A model generated the notes under the pieces. It saw only the letters and a program-made list of their open reading frames with translations, was not told the origin of the DNA and ran no database searches. From assembly GCF_000426685.1 (NCBI RefSeq), contig NZ_AUFV01000001.1, forward strand, positions 434,001-498,000: a stretch of DNA of 64,000 nt, given 5' to 3'. Source of the DNA: Solimonas flava DSM 18980 (GTDB taxonomy: Bacteria; Pseudomonadota; Gammaproteobacteria; Nevskiales; Nevskiaceae). Numbering within the stretch: position 1 is the stretch's first letter; each line of letters begins with the position of its first letter. Positions 50,097-58,986 of the stretch are shown here, one piece after another. Both the position numbers and the translations under genes were made by a program.

Positions 50097-50938
50097 ACAT
50101 CGCCGGGTTCGGACGCCATGTCGGCACGCTCGGTACCGCGCCGGACGATTTGCGGGCGCAGCTGCAGGCGCTCGGCGTCAGCGTGCGCCGCGTCAACCGT
50201 TTCATCGAGCTGGCCCTGCTCGGCGCGCTGCGCTGCCGCGAGCGCAGCGGCGACATCGGCACCGACGCGGCGCTGTACGTGGCGGCCGAGACGCCGATGC
50301 TCAACGACTGCGTCAAGGCGCTGCGCTCGACGATCGCCGAGCAGCGGCCGCCGACGCCGTTCGAGTTCATGAACATCTCCGGCAACATGGCCGGCTTCTA
50401 CATTGCCCAGCAACTCGGCATCGGCGGTCCGCAGCTCGCCGTCGCGCGCCGCCACGGCGGCCTCGAAGCCGGCATCGAACTGCTCGGCATCGGCCATCGC
50501 AGCCACCGCCGCGCGCTGCTCGGCTGCGTCGACGAAGGCGTCTGGCCGCTCGACGAGCAGCGCGACCGCCTCGGCCTTGCGGCCGACACGCCGCTGCACG
50601 AAAGCAGCCACTGGTTCCACATCGACGCCGACTGCGCGGCGCCGCTCGCGCGTGTCGCGGCGCTGCTGCCGCAGGCCGATTACGGCGCGATCGAGACCTG
50701 CCTGCGCGCGCTGCCCGGCGGCACGCGCCTCGCCCTGCACCCGCGGCTGGAGCGCGACGCGCCGCCGCTGCCGGCGACGCTCGAACGATTGCCCGGCCAC
50801 GGCCTGCACGGCCAGGGCGCCTGCGCCGAGGCGCTGTACCGCTATCTGGACAGCGGCGCGCCGGCGCCGTGGTGCCATCTGAGCCGCGGCGAGGACGGCC
50901 TGTGGTATCTGCTGCACGTGCAGCCGGGCGCAGGCTGA
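50090..50938 (+). CDS. Ketosynthase-like protein lacking the active-site cysteine
   Basis: The protein is 282 aa. It shows the thiolase-fold pattern of a KAS N-terminal half (AALYVAAETPMLNDCVKALR, FEFMNISGNMAGFYIAQQLG), but the catalytic Cys is replaced (NISGNMAG where active enzymes have TACSSA) and the C-terminal His motifs are absent. This resembles chain length factors or inactive KAS partners. Its ATG overlaps the KAS stop. A heterodimer with the preceding KAS is inferred. Confidence 0.72.
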   Translation: MLNIAGFGRHVGTLGTAPDDLRAQLQALGVSVRRVNRFIELALLGALRCRERSGDIGTDAALYVAAETPMLNDCVKALRSTIAEQRPPTPFEFMNISGNMAGFYIAQQLGIGGPQLAVARRHGGLEAGIELLGIGHRSHRRALLGCVDEGVWPLDEQRDRLGLAADTPLHESSHWFHIDADCAAPLARVAALLPQADYGAIETCLRALPGGTRLALHPRLERDAPPLPATLERLPGHGLHGQGACAEALYRYLDSGAPAPWCHLSRGEDGLWYLLHVQPGAG

Positions 50939-50954
50939 AGCGCGGGGCCGGAAG

Positions 50955-51968
50955 CTACGCGGCGCGCGCCTTCGACCAGGCCTTGAGCGCCTCGTAGTTG
51001 GCGCGCTCCTGGGCGGCGCACTCGCGCAGCAGCGCGGCGAGTCGCGCCGGCGTCACGTCCGGCTTCTTGCGCGCGAAATGCGCGCCGGCCAGCGCGAAGC
51101 GGCGCCAGGCGTCGCCGCAGTCCGTCATGCGCTGTGCGGCAGCGCGCAGCGCCGGCTCGTCGAGCCGCTCACCGGCTTCCTGCAGGAAGGCCGCGTACAT
51201 GAAACGGAAGCCGCCGCCGCCGGTGCCGATCTCCTCCTGCATGCGGATCACGTTGCCGACGAACAGACGCTGCCAGCGCAGGTCCGGGTTCTTGCGCGCG
51301 AGCGTCTCGATGCGCCGCGCAAGGGCTTCGATCGCACGCACGCCGACGTACGGAACCGGCGTGTGCAGCATCATCTTCCAGGTCTTGCCGATCGCGCGCT
51401 GCGTCGCCGCGCGCAGATCGAACTGCGCCGGCAGCGCCTGCGGGAAGTACAGCAGCCCCTTCGGCGCGAAGGTGCCGCGCGCGTAGCGCGCCTTGCGCAG
51501 GTCGGCGGCGGCGCAGCGCTGCGGCTGGTCGAACACCGGATCGCTGATCAGGTAGTCGTCGCCGTCCTTGCCGTAGACGATCAGGTTGTGCGCGTTGAAG
51601 TGGAAGCGCATTTCCGGCGGGAAGTACGGCAGCCAGTAGACCGAGGCCTGCAGGCCGACCGGACGGCCGCCGGCGAGCTCGGCGTCGAGCGCCGCCATCG
51701 CCGCGTCGGGATCGCCGAAGCGCTGCTTGCGCATCGTCAGGCCGAGCGCCTTGCGCAGGCCGCCGTAGACGCTGCCCGGCGGCATCCGGTAGGCGGTGAT
51801 CGGAAAGCCGCCGACCTTGACGAACGGGAAGTGGAAGAAGGTCAGCGAGGCCGACAGGCCGAGCGCCATCGGCTCGCTGAGTTCGACGCCGTAGTGGCGC
51901 AGCAGGCTGCTGGTCACGCCGGTCTCGCAGTGACCGGCATGGCGATGCTCGAAGTTCTCGACTTTCAC
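50955..51968 (-). CDS. BtrH-like acyltransferase (BtrH_N plus DUF4872)
   Basis: The protein is about 337 aa from GTG 51968. The N-terminal papain-like domain has the Cys in HAGHCETGVTSSLLRHYG (C14) and the His/Asp pair in FNAHNLIVYGKDGDDYLISD; the C-terminal helical region matches DUF4872 (FVGNVIRMQEEIGTGGGGFR). BtrH moves an acyl group from an ACP to an amine in butirosin synthesis; here it could release the product from the cluster's ACP. It is the last gene of the leftward operon, 16 nt from the convergent one. Confidence 0.83.
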   Translation of the reverse strand: MKVENFEHRHAGHCETGVTSSLLRHYGVELSEPMALGLSASLTFFHFPFVKVGGFPITAYRMPPGSVYGGLRKALGLTMRKQRFGDPDAAMAALDAELAGGRPVGLQASVYWLPYFPPEMRFHFNAHNLIVYGKDGDDYLISDPVFDQPQRCAAADLRKARYARGTFAPKGLLYFPQALPAQFDLRAATQRAIGKTWKMMLHTPVPYVGVRAIEALARRIETLARKNPDLRWQRLFVGNVIRMQEEIGTGGGGFRFMYAAFLQEAGERLDEPALRAAAQRMTDCGDAWRRFALAGAHFARKKPDVTPARLAALLRECAAQERANYEALKAWSKARAA

Positions 51969-52360
51969 GGCAGTTTCTTGAGTTCGTCGACGCCCAGGCC
52001 GAGCGCGTCGGCGTAGGCCTGCAGGCGGCGCGCGCGCAGGCGCGCGAAGACCTGCGGCTGCAGCGCGCGGCGCACGCCGCAGCGCCAGAAGCCGGTGCTC
52101 TGCGCCAGCGTCGGCAGATCCATGCGGCGGGCGTACATGTGGTATTCGAGCGGCGAGCACTCGCCGCGCCGCGCGCGTTGCAGCGCTGCCTGCGCGAGCC
52201 GCTCGAACTCGGCGATCGCATCGCCGGTGACGGTCGCCTCGACCTGCCAGCCGCTCGAGGCCACGGCCTCGTAGTGACCGTTGCGGTCCAGCGCATAGAC
52301 CGCCTTGCGCTGCTCACCGTAGTACGGCAGACCGTCCTGCGGTACCTCGTCGCGCTTCAC
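51965..52360 (-). CDS. Unknown 131-aa protein in the biosynthetic operon
   Basis: The product is 131 aa from GTG 52360. The N-terminal part has several aromatic residues (DGLPYYGEQRKAVYALDRNG, SSGWQVEATVTGDAIAEFER); the C-terminal part looks helical (LPTLAQSTGFWRCGVRRALQ, LQAYADALGLGVDELKKLP). I recognise no named family. GTGA overlaps join it to the KAS III gene upstream and the BtrH-like gene downstream, so it is very likely translated and part of the pathway. Confidence 0.72.
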   Translation of the reverse strand: MKRDEVPQDGLPYYGEQRKAVYALDRNGHYEAVASSGWQVEATVTGDAIAEFERLAQAALQRARRGECSPLEYHMYARRMDLPTLAQSTGFWRCGVRRALQPQVFARLRARRLQAYADALGLGVDELKKLP

Positions 52361-53535
52361 GGACCGACCACCGTCAAGGCGACGAAGGCGATCGAGAAGC
52401 GACCGCTCTCCGGCACGTAGCAGAGAATGCGCTGGCCGGGCTGCAGGGTCTGCGAGCGCATCAGGTCGTCCAGCAGCAGGTACATCGACGCCGAGCCGAC
52501 GTTGCCGCGATAGCGCAGGTTGGTAAACCAGCGCGAGCGCGGAATCTTCCAGTCGTCCGGCATCACTTCCCACATCACGTCGGCGAAGTGCGCCGACGAA
52601 TAATGCGGCACGTACCAGTCGACCTCGTCGGCGCGCAGGCCACGGCGCTCGATCATCGCCTCGAAAGCGCGCCGCGAGCTGATGCGGATGCCGTCCTCGA
52701 GCAGGCGCACATCCTGCTTCAGCGACAGCAGCGAACGGTCGGCGACGGCCTGCATCGAGCCGAGCTCGCGCCAGCCCATCAGGCGGCCCTCGGCCGTCTT
52801 CTCGGCACCGGCGTACATGCAGGTCGGCAGTTCGTGCGCGTATGACCACTGGTCGATCCAGTCGATGCGCAGCGACAGTCCGTCGGTGCGCGCGCGGTCT
52901 TCCAGCAGCATCGCGCCGGCGCCGTCCGACAGCATCCAGCGCAGGAAGTCCTTCTCGAAGGCGATGACCGGCTTCTTCTCGAGCGCGGCGACGCGCGCCT
53001 CGTTCTCCGCCTCGAAGTTCCAGGCGCGCATGAAGGTTGAAGCCGTCTCCGAGCCGGTGGCGACGGCATTGCTCGTCAGTCCGGCCAGCACCGACATGTA
53101 GGCGTACTTCAGCGACATCACGCCGGAGACGCAGATGCCGGCGGTCGCAACGACCTCGCAGGGATGGCTGCCGAGTTCGCCATGCACCATCACGCCATGA
53201 TTCGGCGCGATCTGATCGGGCGTGCTCGTGCCGCAGGCCAGCAGCTCGATGTCGTCGATCTCGAAGCCGTCGCCGGCCAGATCGCGGACCGCCTCGGCGG
53301 TCAGCTGCGCGTTGCTGTGCGTCTGGCATCCGGATTCCGGATCGAACACGTAATGCCGCGTCTGAATGCCGTTGCTGCGCAGCACCAGCGCGCGGGCTCG
53401 CGACGGCCTGCCGCCAACCTGACCGAGCACCGCCTCCATGCGGTCGTTGTCGACCGGGGCGTTTGGCAGGGCGGTGCCGATGCGCGTGATGAAGACTCCG
53501 GCCGGGCCGGACTTTTCCGAAGAACGAGCGGTCAT
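52357..53535 (-). CDS. KAS III-type ketosynthase, DarB-like
   Basis: The protein is 392 aa. The triad is complete: C135 in VATAGICVSGVMSLKYA, His in VDWYVPHYSSAHF and Asn in RYRGNVGSASMYLLLDD. The N-terminal stretch PVDNDRMEAVLGQVGGRPSR and NGIQTRHYVFD matches DarB/StlD-like enzymes that form dialkylresorcinols and cyclohexanediones (recalled similarity). It probably joins two acyl chains rather than priming fatty acid synthesis. It follows the DarA-like gene by 5 nt. Confidence 0.86.
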   Translation of the reverse strand: MTARSSEKSGPAGVFITRIGTALPNAPVDNDRMEAVLGQVGGRPSRARALVLRSNGIQTRHYVFDPESGCQTHSNAQLTAEAVRDLAGDGFEIDDIELLACGTSTPDQIAPNHGVMVHGELGSHPCEVVATAGICVSGVMSLKYAYMSVLAGLTSNAVATGSETASTFMRAWNFEAENEARVAALEKKPVIAFEKDFLRWMLSDGAGAMLLEDRARTDGLSLRIDWIDQWSYAHELPTCMYAGAEKTAEGRLMGWRELGSMQAVADRSLLSLKQDVRLLEDGIRISSRRAFEAMIERRGLRADEVDWYVPHYSSAHFADVMWEVMPDDWKIPRSRWFTNLRYRGNVGSASMYLLLDDLMRSQTLQPGQRILCYVPESGRFSIAFVALTVVGP

Positions 53536-53540
53536 TAACC

Positions 53541-54476
53541 TCAACACCCCAGCGATTCCGTCCCCGACCCCGACGGTTGTTCGAAATAGGCTTTCTGCGC
53601 GCGCAGGCGCCGCGCCGTCAGCGGCCGCAGCGCGGCACGCAGCAGCATCGTGACCGGCACGACGGTGACGATCATCGTGATCAGGAAAGCGGCGTACACG
53701 AGCAGCACCGGGCGCCGTCGCCAGGAGCCTTGCGGGCCGATCGCGCGAATCAGGCGCCCCCAGATCTGGAAGCTGCGCCGGCCGATGCGTTCGCTCGGCA
53801 GCAGGCGCACATCGGCATTGACGGCGCCGAGCCCGCGCAGCACCGGCGCGCGGCCGTCGAGGCGGCCGTCGCGCAGCGCGGCGGCGAGCGCGACGCCGAA
53901 GCGTGCGGCGCCGGCGATCTGCGCGTCGCCGAGGCCCGCCGCCGGCAGCCCCCAGAACGCGTCGCGACGGCCACTGAGCATCCAGCGCGGCGTGGTGATG
54001 AAGGTCGCGAAGCTGGGACCGGCGTCGGTCAGCACGATGTTGTCGGACAGCCGCGCGCCGGCGGCGGCGAGCATGTCCTTGACGCACTCCTGCGCGAGCA
54101 GCCACATGTTGCGGCAGCCGATCAGCGTCACCACCGGCGTATCGCGCAGCAGGCGCCGCCCCTGCTCGGAGCGCAGGAACGCGGTCACCGGCGGCGCCGG
54201 CGACAGGAACCAGACGGTGTACGCCAGGATCACGAGGTCGTAGCGCGCGTCGGCGGCGATCGGCAGCGGCTGCAGCTCCGGCGGATCCAGATGGACCGCC
54301 TCCGGAAACTGATCGAAGAAGCGGAAGAACGGCCACGGAAACGGATACGGCTCGCGCGGCTGCAGCGCGCAGCGGTCGACGGCGATGCCGGCCGCGCTCA
54401 GCGGCGCGCACACCGATTCGGCCAGCCGGCGCAATTGGCCGGTCTGCGAGTAGTAGACCAACAGAACGCGTTTCAT
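53541..54476 (-). CDS. Flavodoxin-fold protein, DarA-like (dialkylresorcinol family)
   Basis: The protein is about 311 aa. The N-terminal flavodoxin loop is MKRVLLVYYSQTGQLRRLAE, with VILAYTVWFLSPAPPV and LIGCRNMWLLAQECVKDML later; a membrane helix lies near the end (VLLVYAAFLITMIVTVVPVT). The family is usually annotated as dialkylresorcinol condensing enzyme and partners with DarB-like KAS III, which is the next gene. It may perform the aromatisation or reduction step. GGAAGGGGA precedes the ATG at 54476. Confidence 0.75.
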   Translation of the reverse strand: MKRVLLVYYSQTGQLRRLAESVCAPLSAAGIAVDRCALQPREPYPFPWPFFRFFDQFPEAVHLDPPELQPLPIAADARYDLVILAYTVWFLSPAPPVTAFLRSEQGRRLLRDTPVVTLIGCRNMWLLAQECVKDMLAAAGARLSDNIVLTDAGPSFATFITTPRWMLSGRRDAFWGLPAAGLGDAQIAGAARFGVALAAALRDGRLDGRAPVLRGLGAVNADVRLLPSERIGRRSFQIWGRLIRAIGPQGSWRRRPVLLVYAAFLITMIVTVVPVTMLLRAALRPLTARRLRAQKAYFEQPSGSGTESLGC

Positions 54477-54513
54477 TCCCCTTCCCGCCCGCATTCCCCG
54501 CACCCAAACGACA

Positions 54514-54534
54514 AGGGCGCGGTTTACGCGCCCT
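54514..54534. terminator. Hairpin between MATE and DarA-like genes
   Basis: AGGGCGCG-GTTTA-CGCGCCCT is a perfect 8-bp stem, 37 nt upstream of the DarA-like start and beyond the end of the leftward MATE gene. It has no T-run, so it is a weak terminator or a leader structure. Confidence 0.4.
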
Positions 54535-54725
54535 GGTCTCAAATATCGGCTGCGAGTGTAATCAGAATGTCATCGCCGCACGCTGCGCGCCGGCGCCGGA
54601 ATGCGACGCCCGGCACATGTTGCACGGCAGGCGGCTCAGCCGGAGCGGCAGACTATAGCCATGCGCTTCCGCGGCCCGCAACGCAAAATGCCGCACTGTC
54701 AGGCATCCGACAGAATGTGGTGTCC

Positions 54726-56090
54726 TCAGGCCAGCGAGGTCCGCTCCAGCGGCGCCAGCTGGCGGTGCAGCTGGCCGCGCAGCAGCAACAGATTGAGCCC
54801 GAGCTGCAGCAGCGCCCCGGCGATCGACAGTGCCCACAGCCAGACCGGCGCGAAGTCGGCGCGCGACGACAGCAGCAGGCCGGCCGCGACGATGAAGCCG
54901 AAGCGCAGGACCGTGCCGAACAGCGAGGGCAGCGTGTTGCCGAAGCCCGCAAACACGCCGCCGCAGGCCATCACCACGCCCATCGCCAGCAGGTTCCACG
55001 AAATCCAGCGCAGGAACTCGGCACCGTAGCGAATCACCTCGGGATCGGGGGAGAACGGCCGGATCAGCGCATCCGGCGCCAGATGGAAGGCCACGCAGAA
55101 CAGGCCGACGGCGGTCAGATTCAGCTTGAGCGCGTCGACGAAGACCTGCCGCACGCGGCCCGGGCGGCCGGCGCCGAAATTCTGGCCGACGATCGCCGCG
55201 GTCGCGAAGCTGATCGCCATCGCCGGCATCATGCCGAACTGCAGCACGCGCATGCCGATGCCGAACGCTGCCTGCGGCGCGGCGCCGAAGCGCTGCAGCA
55301 TGGCCATGATGAAGCCGAAGTAGAACGCCAGCAGCGCGAGCTCGAGTCCGGACGGCAGCCCGATGCGGACGATGCGCCGCCAGAGCGTCGGATGCGGCCG
55401 CCAGGCCGTTGCGCGGCGATCGAGGAAGCGGTTCTGGCGCAGGACGTGAATCAGCAGGCCGCTCAGACCGGCCAGCACCGAAAGCAGGGTCGCGAGCGCC
55501 GCCCCGGCGACACCGAGCGGCCGGCCGGTGCCCCAGCCGAAGATCAGCACCGGCGCCAGCACGATATTGAGCAGCACCGTGCCGAGCTGGGCGAGCGAAG
55601 CCGTGCGCACGTCGCCGACGCCGCGCAATGCGGCCGACAGCACGAACATCGGAATCTGCAGCGCCATCGCCGGAATGAACGGCACGAGGAACTCGCGCGT
55701 CAGGCGTGCCGCCTCGGCGCTGCCGGCGAGTCGGTCGCTGTACGGGCCGTACAGGGCCAGCGCGACGGCGAGAAAGACCAGCGCCAGCAGCGCCGACAGC
55801 AGCTGCGACTGCGTGAACAGACGCCGCGCCTCGTCGAAATCCTTGCGGCCCGCGGCCTGCGCGACCAGCGCCGTGGCACCGACCGACAGCGTCTGCGCCA
55901 CGGCCATCAGCGCCATCATCAGATTGCTGCCGAGCGCGACCGCAGCGACCGCGTCACGGCCGAGGCGGCCGACCCAGAAGATGTCGATCAGGCCGTACGC
56001 CGTCTGCACCAGCATCGTCAGCAGCATGAAGCCGCTCATCCGCAGCAGGTGGCCGCGGACGGAGCCGCCGGTCAGATCGCGCGCCGCCAT
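54726..56090 (-). CDS. MATE-family multidrug efflux transporter
   Basis: The protein is 454 aa with twelve membrane segments in two related halves. Family patterns include MLVQTAYGLIDIFWVGRLGR near the N-terminus and ATAAIVGQNFGAGRPGRVRQ in the second half. It exports organic cations or drugs using Na+ or H+. It lies upstream of the biosynthetic operon on the same strand, 249 nt away, and could help export, but a direct link is not shown. Confidence 0.92.
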   Translation of the reverse strand: MAARDLTGGSVRGHLLRMSGFMLLTMLVQTAYGLIDIFWVGRLGRDAVAAVALGSNLMMALMAVAQTLSVGATALVAQAAGRKDFDEARRLFTQSQLLSALLALVFLAVALALYGPYSDRLAGSAEAARLTREFLVPFIPAMALQIPMFVLSAALRGVGDVRTASLAQLGTVLLNIVLAPVLIFGWGTGRPLGVAGAALATLLSVLAGLSGLLIHVLRQNRFLDRRATAWRPHPTLWRRIVRIGLPSGLELALLAFYFGFIMAMLQRFGAAPQAAFGIGMRVLQFGMMPAMAISFATAAIVGQNFGAGRPGRVRQVFVDALKLNLTAVGLFCVAFHLAPDALIRPFSPDPEVIRYGAEFLRWISWNLLAMGVVMACGGVFAGFGNTLPSLFGTVLRFGFIVAAGLLLSSRADFAPVWLWALSIAGALLQLGLNLLLLRGQLHRQLAPLERTSLA

Positions 56091-56218
56091 GGGAACTTCC
56101 CGGAAAAAGGTCGCGTAGCGTGCCCGTCACGGCGACGGGCAGCAAGCGGCCGCGGCACGAAGGCCGCGGCCGAAATATTCCCGCTGGCGTCCCGGCCGTG
56201 GCCGGAACGGCGGACCGC

Positions 56219-56707
56219 TCAGGCCTTTTCGTGAATCGGCGCGTCGGCGACGACGATGCCGTCGGCATCGGCGTACAGCCACTGGCCCGGCTTGAAGGTC
56301 ACGCCGGCGAAGGTCACGACGCGGTTGCGGTGGCCGGTGTGCAGACCCTTCTCCGACTTGCGCGGATGGGTACCGAGCGCCTTGATGCCGATTTCCTGTT
56401 CGGCCAGTTCCTCGGAATCACGGACGAAGCCGTTGACGACGATGCCGGCCCAGCCGTTGTCGACGCCGAGCTGGCCGAGGTTGCCGCCGACCAGCGCGCA
56501 GCGCGCCGAGCCGCCGCCGTCGACCACCAGCACCTGACCGTTGCCGCGCTCTTCGAGCAGCGCGCGCACCATCGTGTTGTCCTCGAACACCTTCAGCGTG
56601 ACGACGGGGCCATGGAAGGCCGACACGCCGCCGAAATCGCCGAACACCGGATCGGCGACCTGCGCCTCGGGATGGGCATCGGAAAGATCGGTCGTCGCAA
56701 AGCTCAT
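56219..56707 (-). CDS. rraA: RraA-family protein (ribonuclease E regulator / HMG aldolase fold)
   Basis: The protein is 162 aa, the typical RraA length. The fold signature [37 protein letters not shown] and [20 protein letters not shown] are conserved. It either inhibits RNase E or acts as a 4-hydroxy-4-methyl-2-oxoglutarate aldolase; the two cannot be told apart by eye. It lies 3 nt from dsbB. Confidence 0.9.
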   Translation of the reverse strand: MSFATTDLSDAHPEAQVADPVFGDFGGVSAFHGPVVTLKVFEDNTMVRALLEERGNGQVLVVDGGGSARCALVGGNLGQLGVDNGWAGIVVNGFVRDSEELAEQEIGIKALGTHPRKSEKGLHTGHRNRVVTFAGVTFKPGQWLYADADGIVVADAPIHEKA

Positions 56708-56710
56708 GCA

Positions 56711-57220
56711 TTATCTCCTTTCAAGCGTCCTTGCCAGAACGGGCAGCAACAGGGAATACAGCGTCAGGCCGATGAAGCTGATGAGGACCCAGCCGGGCAG
56801 CGCGATGCCGAGCCACTGCGCGTCGATCTTGGCGCAGTTGCCGTCGCCGCGCAGCACGGTCATCACCACTTCGTTGACCGGCATCATCTCCATCAGATAG
56901 TCGAGCGTCGGCCCGCAGGCCGGCACCTGATCCGGCGGCAGGCTCTGCAGCCAGACGTGGCGCCAGGCGATGCCGATGCCGACGAGCGACGCCAGCGCCG
57001 CGAGCCCGGCGTAGACCCGGCGCCCCCAGTCGCGGGGACCATGGATCGCCGCGATCAGGAAGATCGCGCCGACCACCGCCATCGCCACGCGCTGGAAGAT
57101 GCAGAACGGGCACGGCTCGTAGCCGAGCGTGTTCTGCAGATAGACGATCGCGAACGCGAGCGCACCGTAGCAGGCCACGAAGCCGAGCAGGCACAGCAGG
57201 CGGAAGTTCAGGCGCATCAT
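56711..57220 (-). CDS. dsbB: Disulfide bond formation protein B
   Basis: The protein is 169 aa with four membrane helices. The first redox pair is YEPCPFCIFQR (CxxC) and the second pair is PACGPTLDY with NCAKIDAQW. It reoxidises DsbA and passes electrons to quinone. It lies between the class I fumarase and rraA genes on the same strand. Confidence 0.93.
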   Translation of the reverse strand: MMRLNFRLLCLLGFVACYGALAFAIVYLQNTLGYEPCPFCIFQRVAMAVVGAIFLIAAIHGPRDWGRRVYAGLAALASLVGIGIAWRHVWLQSLPPDQVPACGPTLDYLMEMMPVNEVVMTVLRGDGNCAKIDAQWLGIALPGWVLISFIGLTLYSLLLPVLARTLERR

Positions 57221-57243
57221 CAGGCTCCGTGGCGGCGCCGCGC

Positions 57244-58776
57244 TCAGGCGAGCGCGACCGGGATCGTGCCGATCTTGCCGGCGATCTTCTGCTGCCAGAG
57301 CCTGGGGCCGGTCTCGTGCACCGAAGTGCCCTGCGCGTCGACCGCGACCGTCACCGGCATGTCCTGGACCTCGAACTCGTAGATCGCTTCCATGCCGAGA
57401 TCCTCGAAGCCGACGACCTTGGCCGCCTTGATCGCCTTGGCGACCAGATACGCGGCGCCGCCGACCGCCATCAGATACGCGCTCCGGTGCTTCTTGATCG
57501 ACTCGATCGCGACCGGACCGCGCTCGGACTTGCCGATCATCGCGATCAGGCCGGTCTGGCCGAGCATCATTTCGGTGAACTTGTCCATGCGCGTCGCCGT
57601 GGTCGGGCCGGCCGGGCCGACGACTTCATCGCGCACCGGATCGACCGGGCCGACGTAATAGATCACGCGGTTGGTGAAATCGACCGGCAGCTTCTCGCCG
57701 CGGGCCAGCATGTCCTGGATGCGCTTGTGCGCGGCGTCGCGGCCGGTCAGCATGCGGCCGTTCAGCAGCAGCGTCTGGCCCGGCTTCCAGCTGGCGACTT
57801 CTTCGCGGGTCAGCGTGTCGAGATTGACGCGCGTCGCCGTCTGCGTGTTCGCCTGCCAGGTCACCTTCGGCCAGTCCTCGAGCTTCGGCGTCGGCAGATG
57901 CGCCGGCCCCGAGCCGTCGAGATGGAAGTGCACGTGACGCGTCGCCGCGCAGTTCGGGATCATCGCCACCGGCAGGTTCGCCGCGTGCGTCGGGTAGTCG
58001 AGCACCTTGACGTCGACGACCGTGGTCAGGCCGCCGAGGCCCTGCGCGCCGATGCCGAGATTATTGACCTTCTCGTACAGTTCGAGGCGCAGTTCCTCGG
58101 CCCGGTTCTTCGGTCCCCGGCTCTTGATCTCGTGGATGTCGACCGGCGCCATCAGCGATTCCTTGGCCAGCAGCATCGCCTTCTCCGGCGTGCCGCCGAT
58201 GCCGATGCCGAGAATGCCCGGCGGGCACCAGCCGGCGCCCATCGTCGGCACCGTCTTCAGCACCCAGTCGACGATCGAGTCGGACGGGTTGAGCATCGCC
58301 ATCTTCGACTTGGCTTCCGAGCCGCCGCCCTTGGCGGCGCAGATCACCTCGACGTGGTCGCCCGGCACGATCTCGTAGTGGATCACCGCCGGCGTGTTGT
58401 CGCGGGTGTTGCTGCGCTTGCCGGCCGGATCGGCCAGCACCGAGGCGCGCAGCTTGTTGATCGGATCGTTGTAGGCGCGGCGCACGCCTTCGTTGACCAT
58501 CTCGGTCACCGACAGCGTCGCGTCCCAGCGCGCGTTCATGCCGACCTTGAGGAACACGGTGGCGATGCCGGTGTCCTGGCAGATCGGACGATGGCCTTCG
58601 GCGCTCATCCGCGAGTTGGTCAGGATCTGCGCGATCGCGTCCTTCGCCGCCGGATTCTCCTCACGCTCCCAGGCTTCGCCGAGCGCCTTCACGTAGTCGA
58701 GCGGATGGTAGTAGCTGATGTACTGGAAGGCGTCGGCAATCGACTGGATGAAGTCTTCCTGGCGAATCGTGGACAT
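57244..58776 (-). CDS. Fumarate hydratase, class I (iron-sulfur)
   Basis: The protein is about 510 aa. The N-terminal fumarase domain has cluster-type cysteines (GHRPICQDTGIATVF, AGWCPPGILGIGIGG, IPNCAATRH) and the C-terminal domain carries GPAGPTTATRMDKFTEMML. It interconverts fumarate and malate and is O2-labile. ATG 58776 is chosen; the frame is open 130 nt further but without similarity. It fits with isocitrate lyase and the low-oxygen genes as central metabolism. Confidence 0.94.
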   Translation of the reverse strand: MSTIRQEDFIQSIADAFQYISYYHPLDYVKALGEAWEREENPAAKDAIAQILTNSRMSAEGHRPICQDTGIATVFLKVGMNARWDATLSVTEMVNEGVRRAYNDPINKLRASVLADPAGKRSNTRDNTPAVIHYEIVPGDHVEVICAAKGGGSEAKSKMAMLNPSDSIVDWVLKTVPTMGAGWCPPGILGIGIGGTPEKAMLLAKESLMAPVDIHEIKSRGPKNRAEELRLELYEKVNNLGIGAQGLGGLTTVVDVKVLDYPTHAANLPVAMIPNCAATRHVHFHLDGSGPAHLPTPKLEDWPKVTWQANTQTATRVNLDTLTREEVASWKPGQTLLLNGRMLTGRDAAHKRIQDMLARGEKLPVDFTNRVIYYVGPVDPVRDEVVGPAGPTTATRMDKFTEMMLGQTGLIAMIGKSERGPVAIESIKKHRSAYLMAVGGAAYLVAKAIKAAKVVGFEDLGMEAIYEFEVQDMPVTVAVDAQGTSVHETGPRLWQQKIAGKIGTIPVALA

Positions 58777-58986
58777 TGACGGGCTCGGGACTTTTGCGGG
58801 GGCTGAAGCGCTGGGCGCGAATAACGGGAATTTCCGGGCGCGAATGCTAGCGGAAAACGGCAGTCGATGACCGCTCGCCAGCGTCTTGCTGACGCTCCGG
58901 TCATTCAAACGTCATCGTGGGGCCGTAGTTTTGCGGCCGTGCCGCCGTGCCCGCCGGCCTCCTCCCTTCCCCAGACAGAAAACAAT

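Noticed and set aside
53577-56234. Long plus-strand frame across the DarA-like and MATE genes
   Set aside because: Composition is Arg/Gln/His-rich without motifs, and both opposite-strand genes are clear members of known families.
58867-58986. CTGACGCTCCGGTCA upstream of the phosphoesterase as a regulatory palindrome
   Set aside because: The half-sites have the wrong spacing for the FNR motif, and no other copy was seen.
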